Shown here piece by piece: positions 1 through 8,095 of a DNA stretch of 15,170 nt. Positions within the stretch are counted from its first letter, which is position 1. Each line of letters starts with the position of its first letter. A program made the translations under genes and the position numbers. The DNA lies in NCBI GenBank assembly GCA_965369635.1, contig CBDURC010000052.1:1-15170 (forward strand). Direction: 5' to 3'. The notes under the pieces are model-generated. The model had not been told where the DNA came from, did no database searches, and saw nothing but the letters and a program-made list of their open reading frames with translations. This stretch comes from UBA3071 sp965369635. Its GTDB lineage: Bacteria > Chloroflexota > Anaerolineae > UBA3071.

Positions 1-1
1 C

Positions 2-457
2 ACTTTTGATGCCTTTCCTGGCCAGCAGTTCCGCGGGCAGGTGCTTTCGGTGCCTTTGCAGGGCACGCTGCAGGGGGGCGTGATGGTGTACGAGGTGCCC
101 ATCTCGCTGGAAGGTGCAGGTGACTTGCCCCTGCTGGTGGGCATGACGGCCAACGTGGGGATCCAGGTGGGCCAGGCGGAGGATGTGCTGTTGGTGCCCA
201 CGATGGCGCTGCAGAATGTAGACGGTTTCTATCAGGTGCTGGTAGCGGCCGGCAGCGATCCCGAGGCAGCGCCCCAGGCCGTGCCGGTGGAGGTTGGACT
301 GAGCGATGGCGTGTACACTGAGATCGTGCGGGGTCTAAACGCTAGTGACCAGGTGGTCGTGCAGATACAGGCCACTGACTCGACTGAGTTCGGCTTCGGC
401 TTCATGAGGAGCGTGGGGGGCATGGGCGCCCCACCAGGTGGTCAGCGCCCTCGCTAG
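2..457 (+). CDS. HlyD/MacA-type efflux adaptor, C-terminal part (copy 1, cut by window edge)
   Basis: The frame is open from base 2 with no start, so the gene begins upstream; 151 residues are visible, ending at TAG 455-457. These cover the end of the beta-barrel and the membrane-proximal domain of a periplasmic-adaptor-type (RND/MacA) protein: a 'GMTANV.I.VG' strand, then 'VLLVPTMALQ', 'VEVGLSDG.YTEIV.GL..GDQVV'-type motifs. The protein ends in a Gly/Pro-rich tail. It is a near copy of the next gene: I count 19 differences in the first 133 aligned residues. The family links an inner-membrane ABC or RND pump to export across the envelope. The GTG at 41 is internal, not a start. The pair suggests a recent tandem duplication or gene conversion. 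Confidence 0.88.
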   Translation, partial: TFDAFPGQQFRGQVLSVPLQGTLQGGVMVYEVPISLEGAGDLPLLVGMTANVGIQVGQAEDVLLVPTMALQNVDGFYQVLVAAGSDPEAAPQAVPVEVGLSDGVYTEIVRGLNASDQVVVQIQATDSTEFGFGFMRSVGGMGAPPGGQRPR

Positions 458-500
458 CGGTAAGCAGTTGATCTCGAGTATCCGAAGGAGCAGATACATC

Positions 501-2171
501 ATGAGACAGTTGAAGCGATTCTTGTCCATACTTGTCATCTTGTGTGTCGTGACTGCAGGTGGCATATGGTTCTACCAAACTCGTATCGCATCACCAGCGG
601 ATGCTGCCAGCGACGGTTTCACCCAAGTTGTGTCTGTGCAACAGGGTGATCTCAGCGCGAGCATCAGCGTGGTGGGCGAGCTGTATGCTGTGCAGCAGGA
701 GGATCTCTATTTCGACAGGCTTGCTGGGACTACCCCGCTGTTGACGCTGGAGGGCAAAGCTGGCCACGTGGTGGAGGAAGGACAAGTGTTAGCCGCCATC
801 GACCCGTCGCCCCATGAACAAGCGCTGGACCAGGCCAAGAGCGATCTGCAGGAAGCGGAGGAAGTGCTGGCAGAGCTGCAAATCCCGCCCAGTGATCTAG
901 ACATCGCGCAGGCTGATCTGGCTGTTGCCCAGGCCGAGCTTAGGCTGGAGCAAGCCAAGGAAGACCTGGAGGATTTGCAGAATCTCGACACGAGCGACCC
1001 GCAAACTGCGCTTGAGGATGCGCAGGACGATTGGGCACTGGCGCGTCTGCAACAGACACTGGCAGAATACGATAGCTTGGGCATAAGTGAGCGCGACTTG
1101 CTCTACGCCTTGGACTGGCACGAGCGCCGAACCGGGGAGCTAGAGGTCTTGGTCTCGGAGGGCAATGCGAACCTGGAGCAAATCGAAGAGCTGGCTGAGG
1201 AACAGGAGAGTTTGGCCGAGACTCGATCTGAGCTGGCACGAGTTCAGTCTCAGCGGCAGCTTGCCCTGCAGGTGTCGGCTGCGGAAGTCGCCGCGGCGGC
1301 GGCCGCCGTCGCCGAGGCCGAGGACGCGCTGGCTGAAGCGCAGGCGGGGGTGGACGAGCTGGACGAGGCCAAGGCCGAGCTGGCGATCGCCGAGGCGGAG
1401 GTGGCTGTTGCTGAGGCACAAGAAAAGCGCGCCGAGTTGGATGAGGGCGTGGACCCGGTGAAGCTGGCCGCAGCCCGGGCGAACGTGGATAAGAAACGAT
1501 TGGCTGTATCGGAGGCGGAGGCAGACCTGGAGGCCGCTACCATCCGAGCGCTGTTCGACGGCACCATCCTGCACACTGCCGTCGAGCCAGGCAACCTGGT
1601 CAACAAGAGCCGCCGCATTCTGACCATCGCCAACCTGGACCAGTTGCAGGTGCTGGCCCTGGTGGACGAGATCACCATCCGGCAGGTGGTCATGGGTCAG
1701 GCTGCCCAGATCACTTTTGATGCCTTCCCCGGCCAGGAGTTCCGCGGGCAGGTGCTTTCGGTGCCTCTGCAGGGCACGTTACAGGGGGGCGTGATGGTGT
1801 ACCAGGTGCCCGTTTCGTTGGAGGGTGCGGAGGAACTGCCGCTGCTGGTGGGCATGACGGCCAACGTGGAGATTCGAGTGGGCCAGGTGGAGAATGTGCT
1901 GTTGGTGCCAACGATGGCGCTTCAGAACAGCGGGGGTTTCTACCAGGTGCTGGTGGCGGGCGGCAGCGATACCGAGGCAGAGGCCCAGGCGGTGCCGGTG
2001 GAGGTTGGCCTGAGCGATGGCATGTACACTGAGATCGTGCGGGGTCTGAACGCTGGCGACCAGGTGGTGGTGCAGATACAGGCCAGCGACTCAACCCAGT
2101 TCGGCTTCGGCGCCATGCGCATGTTGGGCGGCATGATGGGCGGTGGTTCGCCCGGTGGTAGCCCCCATTAG
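501..2171 (+). CDS. HlyD/MacA-type efflux adaptor with long coiled coil (copy 2)
   Basis: 556 residues. The open frame extends back to 438, but ATG 501 has a good ribosome binding site (GAAGGAG, 484-490) and lies beyond the previous gene. Residues 5-25 form one signal anchor. A first lipoyl half follows (about 43-107). Residues 105-345 are a very Ala/Glu-rich coiled-coil hairpin, clearly longer than the E. coli MacA hairpin. The second lipoyl half is about 345-380 ('ATIRALFDGTI', 'VEPGNLV'), then beta-barrel (380-462) and membrane-proximal domain (465-530). The tail is Gly/Met-rich (GAMRMLGGMMGGG). Role by family: periplasmic or extracytoplasmic adaptor of a MacB-type ABC exporter. It lies 34 nt upstream of the permease gene. 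The substrate is unknown. Confidence 0.9.
   Translation: MRQLKRFLSILVILCVVTAGGIWFYQTRIASPADAASDGFTQVVSVQQGDLSASISVVGELYAVQQEDLYFDRLAGTTPLLTLEGKAGHVVEEGQVLAAIDPSPHEQALDQAKSDLQEAEEVLAELQIPPSDLDIAQADLAVAQAELRLEQAKEDLEDLQNLDTSDPQTALEDAQDDWALARLQQTLAEYDSLGISERDLLYALDWHERRTGELEVLVSEGNANLEQIEELAEEQESLAETRSELARVQSQRQLALQVSAAEVAAAAAAVAEAEDALAEAQAGVDELDEAKAELAIAEAEVAVAEAQEKRAELDEGVDPVKLAAARANVDKKRLAVSEAEADLEAATIRALFDGTILHTAVEPGNLVNKSRRILTIANLDQLQVLALVDEITIRQVVMGQAAQITFDAFPGQEFRGQVLSVPLQGTLQGGVMVYQVPVSLEGAEELPLLVGMTANVEIRVGQVENVLLVPTMALQNSGGFYQVLVAGGSDTEAEAQAVPVEVGLSDGMYTEIVRGLNAGDQVVVQIQASDSTQFGFGAMRMLGGMMGGGSPGGSPH
1712..2131 (+). repeat. Duplicated adaptor 3' segment, second copy (first copy 1-420)
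   Basis: Bases 1-420 and 1712-2131 align without gaps and are identical at most positions by eye, including long identical runs around GCGGGCAGGTGCTTTCGGTG. The two genes diverge only in the Gly-rich 3' end. The intergenic sequences that follow (458-500 and 2172-2205) are unrelated. The duplication therefore appears to cover the coding region and not its downstream flank. How far the first copy extends upstream cannot be seen. Confidence 0.85.
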
Positions 2172-2205
2172 CCGTCCAGCAACTGGATACAGGGGAGCAA
2201 TTGTA

Positions 2206-3438
2206 ATGCTGAAGTTGTTAATGGTTCTGCGCGTGGCTCTGAATGCGCTGACCGTGAATAAGATGCGTTCGTTCCTGACCATGCTGGGCATCGTCATCGG
2301 GGTGGCGGCAGTCATCTCTCTCGTCGCCGTCGGAGCGGGAGCACAGGCCCTGATCGTCAGTAACCTGGAGGGCTTGGGCTCCAACCTGCTGACCGTGACC
2401 GCTGGAACCAGCTTTGGTTTTTCGGGACGAGGGCTGCAGCAGAATGTCCGTGCGCTGACCAACGCCGATGTTGAAGCTATCAGCGCCCTGGCTACCAGCA
2501 TCAGCGTTGTGGCTCCAGAGTATGGAGCGAACGTCACTGCGGTATATCAGGGCGAGACCACTTCGACCAGCGTGACCGGTGTGACGGCCGAATATGCGGA
2601 AGTACGCAACTGGGAAGTTGCCAGCGGCCGGTTCATCAGCCACGAGGACAACAGTAACCTGTCTATGGTGGTGGTCCTGGGCCAGACAGTGGTGGAGGAT
2701 CTGTTTGGCGGCGCCATGGCCAATCCTGTGGGCCAGACCGTGCGCATCAACCGCCAGAATTACAGGGTGGTTGGCGTCCTACAGACCAAGGGCCAGGGAG
2801 GCTTCATGAACCAGGACGATGTGATCTTCATGCCCTTGCGCACAGCTCAGTTGAAGCTTGGCGGCGCCGGCAATCAACAGGTGCGTTCCATAAACCTACA
2901 GGCCCGATCGGCCGAAGAGATGGATCTGGCCCAAGCCCAGGTGGCGGCCATCCTGCGCACGCTACACGGTTTGCAGCTTGGTCAGGACGATGACTTCACG
3001 GTGCAGAACCAGGCTGACATCGTGGGCGTAGTGGAACAGACCACCGGCACGTTCACGGCGCTACTGGGAAGCATTGCCGCTATCTCGCTGCTGGTGGGTG
3101 GCATCGGCATCATGAACATCATGCTGGTCAGTGTGACGGAACGCACCCGGGAGATAGGCCTGCGCAAGGCAGTGGGGGCCCATCGGGGCGATATTATGAT
3201 CCAGTTCCTGGCCGAGGCGATCGTTCTGAGCATCGCGGGAGGGCTCATCGGTACTGCGTTGGGCGTCGGTGGGGCACAGGTTATCACCCCACTGCTGGGG
3301 GGCACCGAACCGCTGGTCACGCTGGAGAGCGTCGTGCTGGCGCTTACCGTATCGTTGGGTATCGGGGTTTTCTTCGGCCTCTATCCCGCCAACCGCGCGG
3401 CAGGGCTCAGCCCGATCGATGCCTTGCGGTACGAGTGA
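2206..3438 (+). CDS. MacB/FtsX-type ABC transporter permease
   Basis: 410 residues. ATG 2206 is chosen over an in-frame GTG at 2143 because AGGGGAG (2191-2197) sits 8 nt upstream and the longer form would overlap the preceding gene. Domain order is MacB-PCD then FtsX. TM1 is about 22-46 ('MRSFLTMLGIVIGVAAVISLV'-like region). A large extracytoplasmic domain spans 50-280. TM2 is about 285-310, followed by the cytoplasmic signature 'VTERTREIGLRKAVGA' (310-325). TM3 is about 333-358 and TM4 about 372-394. The protein ends in the typical 'A..R.A.LSPIDALRYE'. Unlike E. coli MacB, no ATPase is fused, so a separate ATPase is needed and is not in the window. Such four-TM permeases work as mechanotransmission exporters with the adaptor encoded just upstream. 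Confidence 0.93.
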   Translation: MLKLLMVLRVALNALTVNKMRSFLTMLGIVIGVAAVISLVAVGAGAQALIVSNLEGLGSNLLTVTAGTSFGFSGRGLQQNVRALTNADVEAISALATSISVVAPEYGANVTAVYQGETTSTSVTGVTAEYAEVRNWEVASGRFISHEDNSNLSMVVVLGQTVVEDLFGGAMANPVGQTVRINRQNYRVVGVLQTKGQGGFMNQDDVIFMPLRTAQLKLGGAGNQQVRSINLQARSAEEMDLAQAQVAAILRTLHGLQLGQDDDFTVQNQADIVGVVEQTTGTFTALLGSIAAISLLVGGIGIMNIMLVSVTERTREIGLRKAVGAHRGDIMIQFLAEAIVLSIAGGLIGTALGVGGAQVITPLLGGTEPLVTLESVVLALTVSLGIGVFFGLYPANRAAGLSPIDALRYE

Positions 3439-3580
3439 ATCACTCAGAAAGTGCCCGGGCAACCGCCGCATGTCTCTCGGCGGCCGCGTAGTCACCGCTG
3501 GTCTGGGGTGGCTTGAGCCTTGCTGGAGTTGGTGAGCGGACCGTTCATCCAGCCTGGGGCCGAGTGATGCCGGAATAGCG

Positions 3581-3610
3581 GGTGCAACGCATCAGGATGT
3601 GCGCTGCACC
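3581..3610 (+). terminator. Hairpin downstream of the ABC operon, possible terminator
   Basis: GGTGCA/TGCACC outer stem (6 bp) plus inner CGCATC/GATGTG stem (one G-T pair) around an AG loop, with a small asymmetric bulge. There is only a TTGG after it, no U-run, so an intrinsic terminator is not proven. Confidence 0.4.
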
Positions 3611-3712
3611 TTGGAACCCGTCCGAGAATTGAGGAGCCGCAGCTCTATCGGGGCTTTCGGAGATGCTCAGGACAGGAGCGGAGCCGTCTCTGTAGGGTCT
3701 TCCGATAGGTAG

Positions 3713-3726
3713 CTGGTACGTACCAG
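3713..3726. promoter_or_regulatory. 14-bp palindrome upstream of response regulator, candidate operator
   Basis: CTGGTACGTACCAG is a perfect palindrome 63 nt before the regulator start. It may be an operator, perhaps for autoregulation. OmpR-type regulators usually bind direct repeats, so this assignment is weak. Confidence 0.3.
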
Positions 3727-3789
3727 ATTCCCCGGCTCTGTTAGTTCATGTTACTACAATGGACGAGGAGTGATCGCGGAGGTCATGTC

Positions 3790-4491
3790 TTGACACAGCG
3801 CATCCTGGTGGTAGACGACGACAAAGCGATTGTGCGCTTGGTGCGCGCCTACCTGGAGCAGGCGGGCTATCAGGTCTTCGTGGCCTACGATGGCGAGATG
3901 GCCCTGCATATCATTCGCGCCGAACGGCCCGACTTGGTGGTGCTGGACTTGATGCTGCCCGGCCGCGATGGCTGGGACATCACCCGCATCGTGCGCGCCG
4001 ATCCCACCCTGGCCGGCATCCCCATCATCATGCTCACGGCGCGAGTCGAGGACACCGACCGCATCGTCGGCCTGGAGTTGGGCGCCGATGACTACATCAC
4101 CAAGCCCTTCAACCCGCGTGAGGTGGTGGCCCGCGCCCGTGCGGTGCTGCGCCGCACAGCGGGCGAGTTCGCCCCACCCCAGATTGTGCAGATCGGCAGA
4201 CTGCTCATGGACCTGGACCGGCACGAGGTGCAAATGGATGGGCAGCCTGTGGAGCTCACGCCCACCGAGTTCGAGCTCCTGCGAGTGCTGATGCAAAACG
4301 CTGGCCACGCTTTCACCCGCTCTGAACTCATCGAGAAGGGGTTGGGCTATACTTACGAGGGGTTGGAGCGCACGGTGGACAGCCACGTCAAGAACCTGCG
4401 CCGCAAGATCGAGCCTGATCCGAAGAAGCCCTCCTATGTCCAGACCGTCTACGGCGTGGGCTACCGGCTGGTGGGGGAGGGAAGGGCATGA
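3790..4491 (+). CDS. OmpR/PhoB-family response regulator
   Basis: 233 residues. The start is TTG 3790: GGAGGT (3778-3783) lies 6 nt upstream, and the protein then begins 4 residues before the conserved 'ILVVDDD'. The ATG at 3748 lacks such a site. The receiver domain (1-118) has the acidic cluster at 9-11, phospho-acceptor Asp53 ('VVLDLMLPGRDG'), Thr83 ('MLTA') and Lys105 ('TKPF'). The winged-helix DNA-binding domain (about 132-230) has 'LTPTEFELL', 'RTVDSHVKNLRRKI' and the final 'YGVGYRL'. It overlaps the kinase gene by 4 nt (ATGA), so the two are translationally coupled. The likely role is to receive phosphate from that kinase. The adjacent exporter operon is a plausible target by position only. 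Confidence 0.96.
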   Translation: MTQRILVVDDDKAIVRLVRAYLEQAGYQVFVAYDGEMALHIIRAERPDLVVLDLMLPGRDGWDITRIVRADPTLAGIPIIMLTARVEDTDRIVGLELGADDYITKPFNPREVVARARAVLRRTAGEFAPPQIVQIGRLLMDLDRHEVQMDGQPVELTPTEFELLRVLMQNAGHAFTRSELIEKGLGYTYEGLERTVDSHVKNLRRKIEPDPKKPSYVQTVYGVGYRLVGEGRA

Positions 4492-5897
4492 ACCGCTTGT
4501 GGGTTCGACTGACCCTGGCCTTCGCTCTGGTTATCTTGGTAGCGGTGGGGGCCATCGCCGTCCTGATCAACCAGGCCACCGGCGTCCGGTTTCGTGAGTA
4601 CATCACGCACAGCGGGATGATGACTTCCGGCAGCGGCATGGAGCAACTGGCTGCCTACTACCAACGAGAGGGCAGTTGGGAAGGTGTGGAGAGTCTGTTG
4701 GCAGAGGGCGTCCTGATCGGCAGGTCTATGGGCGGCCCCTGGCAAGACAAGAAATGGCCCCCGGGCATGGTAAGGGGTCGCCTGGATGCCGTGCTGGCCG
4801 ACGTCAGCGGCAAGGTCGTCTTTGACAGCGCCGGGAAGGACATGGGCAGAAGGTTGGGTTCTGCGGAATTGGACAATGCGTTGCCCATCAGCGAACCCGA
4901 TGGCGAACAGGTGGTGGGCTACTTGCTCATAGCCTTGCCCCGCCCGGAGATGCTGGGGACGCTGGAACAGAGCTTCCTGGATCGTCTGCGGAACGTATTG
5001 GTCGTCGGAGGGGCACTGGCGGTGGGTTTGGGACTGATCGTCGGGGCGATTCTCAGCCATAACCTGACGGCGCCGCTGCGCCGCCTGACCAAAGCAGCGC
5101 AATCCGTGGCCGCCGGTGACTTCAGCCAGAGGGTGGAGGAGGGGGGCAGCGCCGAAATCATCGAGGTGGCCAAGGCCTTCAACGAGATGACCGCTGCGCT
5201 GAAAGAAGCGGAGACGCTGCGGCAGAACCTGATGGCCGACGTGGCCCATGAGTTGCGCACGCCTCTCACCGTGCTTCAGGGCAACCTGCAGGCGCTGCTG
5301 GACGACGTCTATCCGTTGGAAAAGGTCGAGGTAGCTCAACTATACGACGAGACCCGATTGCTGAGCCGGCTGGTGGAGGACCTGCGGGAATTGGCCCTGG
5401 CCGAGGCGGGGCAACTGCGGCTCAACCTGCGGCCGACTGATGCCGCGCAGGTGGCGCGGACGACCGCTGCCACCTTTGCCCTGGTCGCCGAGGACAAGGG
5501 GGTCAGCCTTGATGTGCAAATCGCTGACAGCTTGCCCTTGGTGCTGGCCGATCCTGACCGGTTGGCTCAAGTGCTGCGCAACCTGCTGGGCAACGCGCTC
5601 CGCCACACTCCGCCCGGCAGCCGGATCTCCATTTCAGCCGGGGCGACCGACACCATCGTGGAGATTGCCGTAGCCGACACTGGCGAGGGCATCCAGCCCG
5701 AGCACCTCCCGTATGTATTTGACCGCTTCTGGCGTGGCGAGCGATCACGCGCTCGTGGGACAGGTGGCTCCGGTCTGGGGCTGACCATCGCCAAACAACT
5801 GGTGCAGGCCCAGGGAGGTGAAATCGGTGTGCAGAGCGAACCGGGCCACGGCAGCCGCTTTTGGTTCACGCTTCCCGCGGCTCCGGGCCCCGAGTGA
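4488..5897 (+). CDS. Sensor histidine kinase (BaeS/PhoR type)
   Basis: 469 residues, membrane-bound partner of the preceding regulator. TM1 is about 7-28. An extracytoplasmic sensor region (30-165) has no Cys or recognisable ligand motif. TM2 is about 170-190 and HAMP about 190-243. The dimerisation/phosphoacceptor helix has His254 in 'DVAHELRTPL'. The ATPase domain has the N box with Asn369 ('NLLGNALRH'), G1 'DTGEGI' (397-402), F box 'FDRFWR' (411-416) and G2 'GTGGSGLGL' (424-432). All catalytic motifs are intact. The start ATG 4488 overlaps the regulator stop. The pair resembles envelope-stress systems often found next to efflux genes, but the signal sensed cannot be read from the sequence. 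Confidence 0.96.
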   Translation: MNRLWVRLTLAFALVILVAVGAIAVLINQATGVRFREYITHSGMMTSGSGMEQLAAYYQREGSWEGVESLLAEGVLIGRSMGGPWQDKKWPPGMVRGRLDAVLADVSGKVVFDSAGKDMGRRLGSAELDNALPISEPDGEQVVGYLLIALPRPEMLGTLEQSFLDRLRNVLVVGGALAVGLGLIVGAILSHNLTAPLRRLTKAAQSVAAGDFSQRVEEGGSAEIIEVAKAFNEMTAALKEAETLRQNLMADVAHELRTPLTVLQGNLQALLDDVYPLEKVEVAQLYDETRLLSRLVEDLRELALAEAGQLRLNLRPTDAAQVARTTAATFALVAEDKGVSLDVQIADSLPLVLADPDRLAQVLRNLLGNALRHTPPGSRISISAGATDTIVEIAVADTGEGIQPEHLPYVFDRFWRGERSRARGTGGSGLGLTIAKQLVQAQGGEIGVQSEPGHGSRFWFTLPAAPGPE

Positions 5898-5918
5898 ACT
5901 CGAGTGAATTCGAGAGCA

Positions 5919-5938
5919 GCCCCGAATGAATTCGGGGC
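5919..5938. terminator. Perfect 8-bp hairpin with TGAA loop after the kinase gene
   Basis: GCCCCGAA (5919-5926), TGAA, TTCGGGGC (5931-5938). No T-run follows on the + strand. It is the third of three successive small hairpins with a TGAA loop that begin at the kinase stop codon (the weaker ones are near 5892-5912). Confidence 0.45.
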
Positions 5939-5946
5939 CTGATACT

Positions 5947-6001
5947 GAAAACCCGTTTCAACGGGTTATGATATTGACATAACCTGTTTCAGCGGGTTTT
6001 C
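5947..6001. terminator. Bidirectional terminator: long imperfect inverted repeat between convergent genes
   Basis: Two 24-nt arms (5947-5970 and 5978-6001) match at 20 of 24 positions around a 7-nt loop, ATATTGA. Each arm is itself a small hairpin: AACCCGTT/AACGGGTT in the left arm and AACCTG/CGGGTT in the right. The hairpin in each direction is followed by TTTTC. It lies between the kinase (+) and the next gene (-), which converge, so a two-way transcription terminator is the natural reading. Confidence 0.7.
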
Positions 6002-6077
6002 CCGTAGTGTTGGCGAAGAATGGCCGTTGGGGAGTTATCCTCGCGTTGTGACGGTGCTCTGTGGTGTGGTTCCGTGC

Positions 6078-6746
6078 CTAACGCTGCTGCGGAGCCGGAG
6101 CCAGCACACCCTGGCGGGCCCACATCAGCAAGGCGAATCCGCCCAGCGTCAAGATCGTTCCGCCAGCAATCAGGGGTGCCTGGAGCAAGCGGACCCAGTT
6201 GCTGCCCTGAAAGACGTGAGAAGCGCCAACCCATAATTCGGTGGTGATCACGACACTCCCGGCTACAATCGCAACTACGCCGCCGGTCGTTGCCCGGTCG
6301 CTGCTGCTTGTGGGCTTGGAGAAGTCGACCCGATCCCGAAGTCCAGGCAGCCTGATCAGCAGGAAGAGAAGCAGGGTGACCGCGTTGGTGTATAGTTTCA
6401 TGTTGGCGGGCACTGCCTTGCCCCGCAGCGAAAGAGAAGCGTACATGTGGATTCCGCCGACGATGGTGCCGATGACCAGAAGGATGAGGGCGTTTCTGTA
6501 GGCCCGCTCCCCCCCACGCGCCAGCCCGATGGTTGACCAAATGCACAGGATCCCGATCACGATAGTGACGATCATCAGTGTCTGATACAGCCATTGATAG
6601 TCCAGCAGTGGCCACATCGGGGGGTACTTCTTTGTCAGGAAGGCCGCGCACACGGTCCCAATACCGCCGAGGAGGTTCATTGCGGCAGTTAGGCCCATGA
6701 AGACGACGGCGATGATGCGTAGAACTTTACCTGTTCTGTCATTCAT
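6078..6746 (-). CDS. Multi-pass membrane protein of unknown function
   Basis: 222 residues. ATG 6746 is preceded by AAGGAGAA. I do not recognise the family. Hydrophobic segments lie at about 10-33, 55-73, 85-105, 120-133 (short), 153-172 and 185-208, giving 5-6 TM helices. There is a charged loop at 134-152 and a Pro/Gln tail. His100 ('GGIHMY') and His177 lie in or near helices, but no heme motif is present. It is the last - strand gene, 124 nt after the octaheme gene, and ends at TAG 6078-6080 before the bidirectional terminator. By position it could be a membrane partner of the octaheme lipoproteins; this is inference only. The 124-nt gap upstream holds no convincing gene. Confidence 0.8.
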   Translation of the reverse strand: MNDRTGKVLRIIAVVFMGLTAAMNLLGGIGTVCAAFLTKKYPPMWPLLDYQWLYQTLMIVTIVIGILCIWSTIGLARGGERAYRNALILLVIGTIVGGIHMYASLSLRGKAVPANMKLYTNAVTLLLFLLIRLPGLRDRVDFSKPTSSSDRATTGGVVAIVAGSVVITTELWVGASHVFQGSNWVRLLQAPLIAGGTILTLGGFALLMWARQGVLAPAPQQR

Positions 6747-6870
6747 GATAGCTCGTTCTCCTTGAGTTCTGCGTTCGGTCTAGACGGGTTCGGCGGGGAG
6801 CTCTCCTTGTTGGCGATTGCCCCGGATCTTCATGCGCTTGGGTAGCTTGTCGTCGAAGGTCGCCCCAGAG

Positions 6871-7851
6871 TTAGGGCGTGTTCACAGTCTCCGCTAAACC
6901 CCATGGGTTGTCGGGGAAGTGGCAGCGGTCACACGAGGTCAAACGCTGGATGTTGTGGGAGGCGTAGGGAGTGACTCCTATTCCCCCTTCAGACGCGGAG
7001 AGGAATGTTTTCCAAGCCCTTTCATCCCCCTCCCCCTCGCTCAGCCCAACTTTCAGATTGCCGGCGCCGTGACATGCCAGGCAAGACACAACCTGGTGCA
7101 CCCCAGCATGTCCCAAGGGGGAGGCCTCCCGAATGTCGTCGTGACACTCCGTGCATGTGGCTGAGGTGTCGTGAGCGTTGTGGCAGTCGGTGCAGGAGAA
7201 GCCTTCATGCACTCCAGCTACCAAGATTGCTTGGTGGTCTGGAAGGTCAACCTCACCATGGCACTTCTCGCACAATTCGCTAGCTGAAGCCACATCCACG
7301 TACTCATCAATCGCCGCGATCTCCAACCAGGCGTATTGGGCTTCCGCCACGCCTTTCTTGTCGACACGGTGGCAGACCTTGCAGGGAATGTGAGCCCACT
7401 CCTCTTCAGGGATCAGGGGAGGTGGCGGTTCGACCTTGAACTTGCAGACCGTACAGCTTTCTGGCATGTCATCCATCGATGGAGTCCAGTTGACGGGTGC
7501 ATGGCAGCGAGCACAGGTGCTGTTCGTCCCTTTCTCGGTCACCACGAAGGTGTCGGCGTGGGAACTCCCTTGCCAGGATACCTGTATAGTGTCAGGGTCA
7601 GGTGGCGCACTGACAACCTCTTCTTCCTCTCCTTCCGCTCTTTCCGGCACCTCTGTGGGCCGTTCGGTTGAGGTTGCTTGGGGCTGCTGGGCCTCTGGTG
7701 AAGCCGAGGGACTTTCGGCAGCTTGACAGGCGGTCATCCCGAGGGTCAACAGCAGCAGCGCGATCAGTGGGACGCAGAAGGTGAGAGCGGCGTGTCCTTT
7801 GCAGCGGAGAGCCTGGAGCTTCGTGTTGGAGTGACCCAGTCCGAGAAGCAT
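6871..7851 (-). CDS. Octaheme c-type cytochrome lipoprotein with one CXXCK site (paralogue 1)
   Basis: 326 residues from ATG 7851. The frame is open back to 8106, but GAGGAA just upstream of 7851 and the signal peptide placement favour this start. A lipoprotein signal ends at 'LGMTAC' (Cys42), then a Ser/Pro/Glu-rich linker. Heme sites: CARCH 113, CTVCK 133, CKVCH 157, CEKCH 194, CTDCH 220, CTECH 233, CLACH 257, CDRCH 307. So seven CXXCH and one CXXCK. In the families where it is known (NrfA, octaheme nitrite reductase), a Lys-ligated heme is the catalytic one. The length and the lipid anchor differ from NrfA. It is a clear paralogue of the next gene upstream; the order and spacing of the first four sites are shared. 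Likely role: extracytoplasmic electron transfer or a redox enzyme. Substrate unknown. Confidence 0.9.
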   Translation of the reverse strand: MLLGLGHSNTKLQALRCKGHAALTFCVPLIALLLLTLGMTACQAAESPSASPEAQQPQATSTERPTEVPERAEGEEEEVVSAPPDPDTIQVSWQGSSHADTFVVTEKGTNSTCARCHAPVNWTPSMDDMPESCTVCKFKVEPPPPLIPEEEWAHIPCKVCHRVDKKGVAEAQYAWLEIAAIDEYVDVASASELCEKCHGEVDLPDHQAILVAGVHEGFSCTDCHNAHDTSATCTECHDDIREASPLGHAGVHQVVSCLACHGAGNLKVGLSEGEGDERAWKTFLSASEGGIGVTPYASHNIQRLTSCDRCHFPDNPWGLAETVNTP

Positions 7852-7980
7852 TTGTTCCTCGATCCTTGCTGTTGTGATGTCCCTCACTACTGCCATTGCC
7901 GGTGGGGCGAGAAGGCTTCTCACCCCGCTGTGGCGATGGCTATGTCTCGCTCTCTCTACCTTGTGTTCTGGGTTCAGGGA

Positions 7981-8065
7981 GAGACGTTCTACGCCTGTGT
8001 TAGTGGCTTGCCCCAGGTTCTCACTCGGCCGCTGGTGCGTAGATCGGTCTGGCGTAGAACGTCTC
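7981..8065. repeat. 15-bp perfect inverted repeat between the two octaheme genes
   Basis: GAGACGTTCTACGCC (7981-7995) and its exact reverse complement (8051-8065) are separated by 55 nt. The repeat lies in the 244-nt gap between the octaheme genes (7852-8095). A related ACGTCTCCCT occurs at 8078-8087, and GCGTAGA occurs twice (8037 and 8052). It could form a long-stem RNA hairpin (processing, stability or attenuation) or be a small repeat element. There is no T-run. Confidence 0.7.
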
Positions 8066-8095
8066 AACGCGCGATGCACGTCTCCCTGGTTGTGC

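Larger units (their letters stand above)
3439..3789. other. Non-coding interval between ABC operon and two-component operon
   Basis: No credible gene is seen in these 351 bases. The interval holds a GC hairpin just after the permease (CCGCCG 3463-3468 with CGGCGG 3478-3483), a stronger hairpin at 3581-3610, a 7-bp inverted repeat CTATCGG/CCGATAG (3645-3651 and 3702-3708) and a 14-bp perfect palindrome at 3713-3726. A promoter for the regulator must lie here, but I find no convincing -35/-10 pair. TACAAT at 3755-3760 is the best -10-like hexamer and has no matching -35. Confidence 0.6.

Noticed and set aside
3754..4386. 210-codon open frame on the - strand
   Set aside because: It is antisense to the response regulator with intact receiver and winged-helix motifs.
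6780..6833. 17-codon frame (MKIRGNRQQGELPAEPV) in the gap before the 222-residue protein
   Set aside because: No ribosome binding site and too short to support; it might be the tail of a decayed gene, but nothing upstream confirms this.
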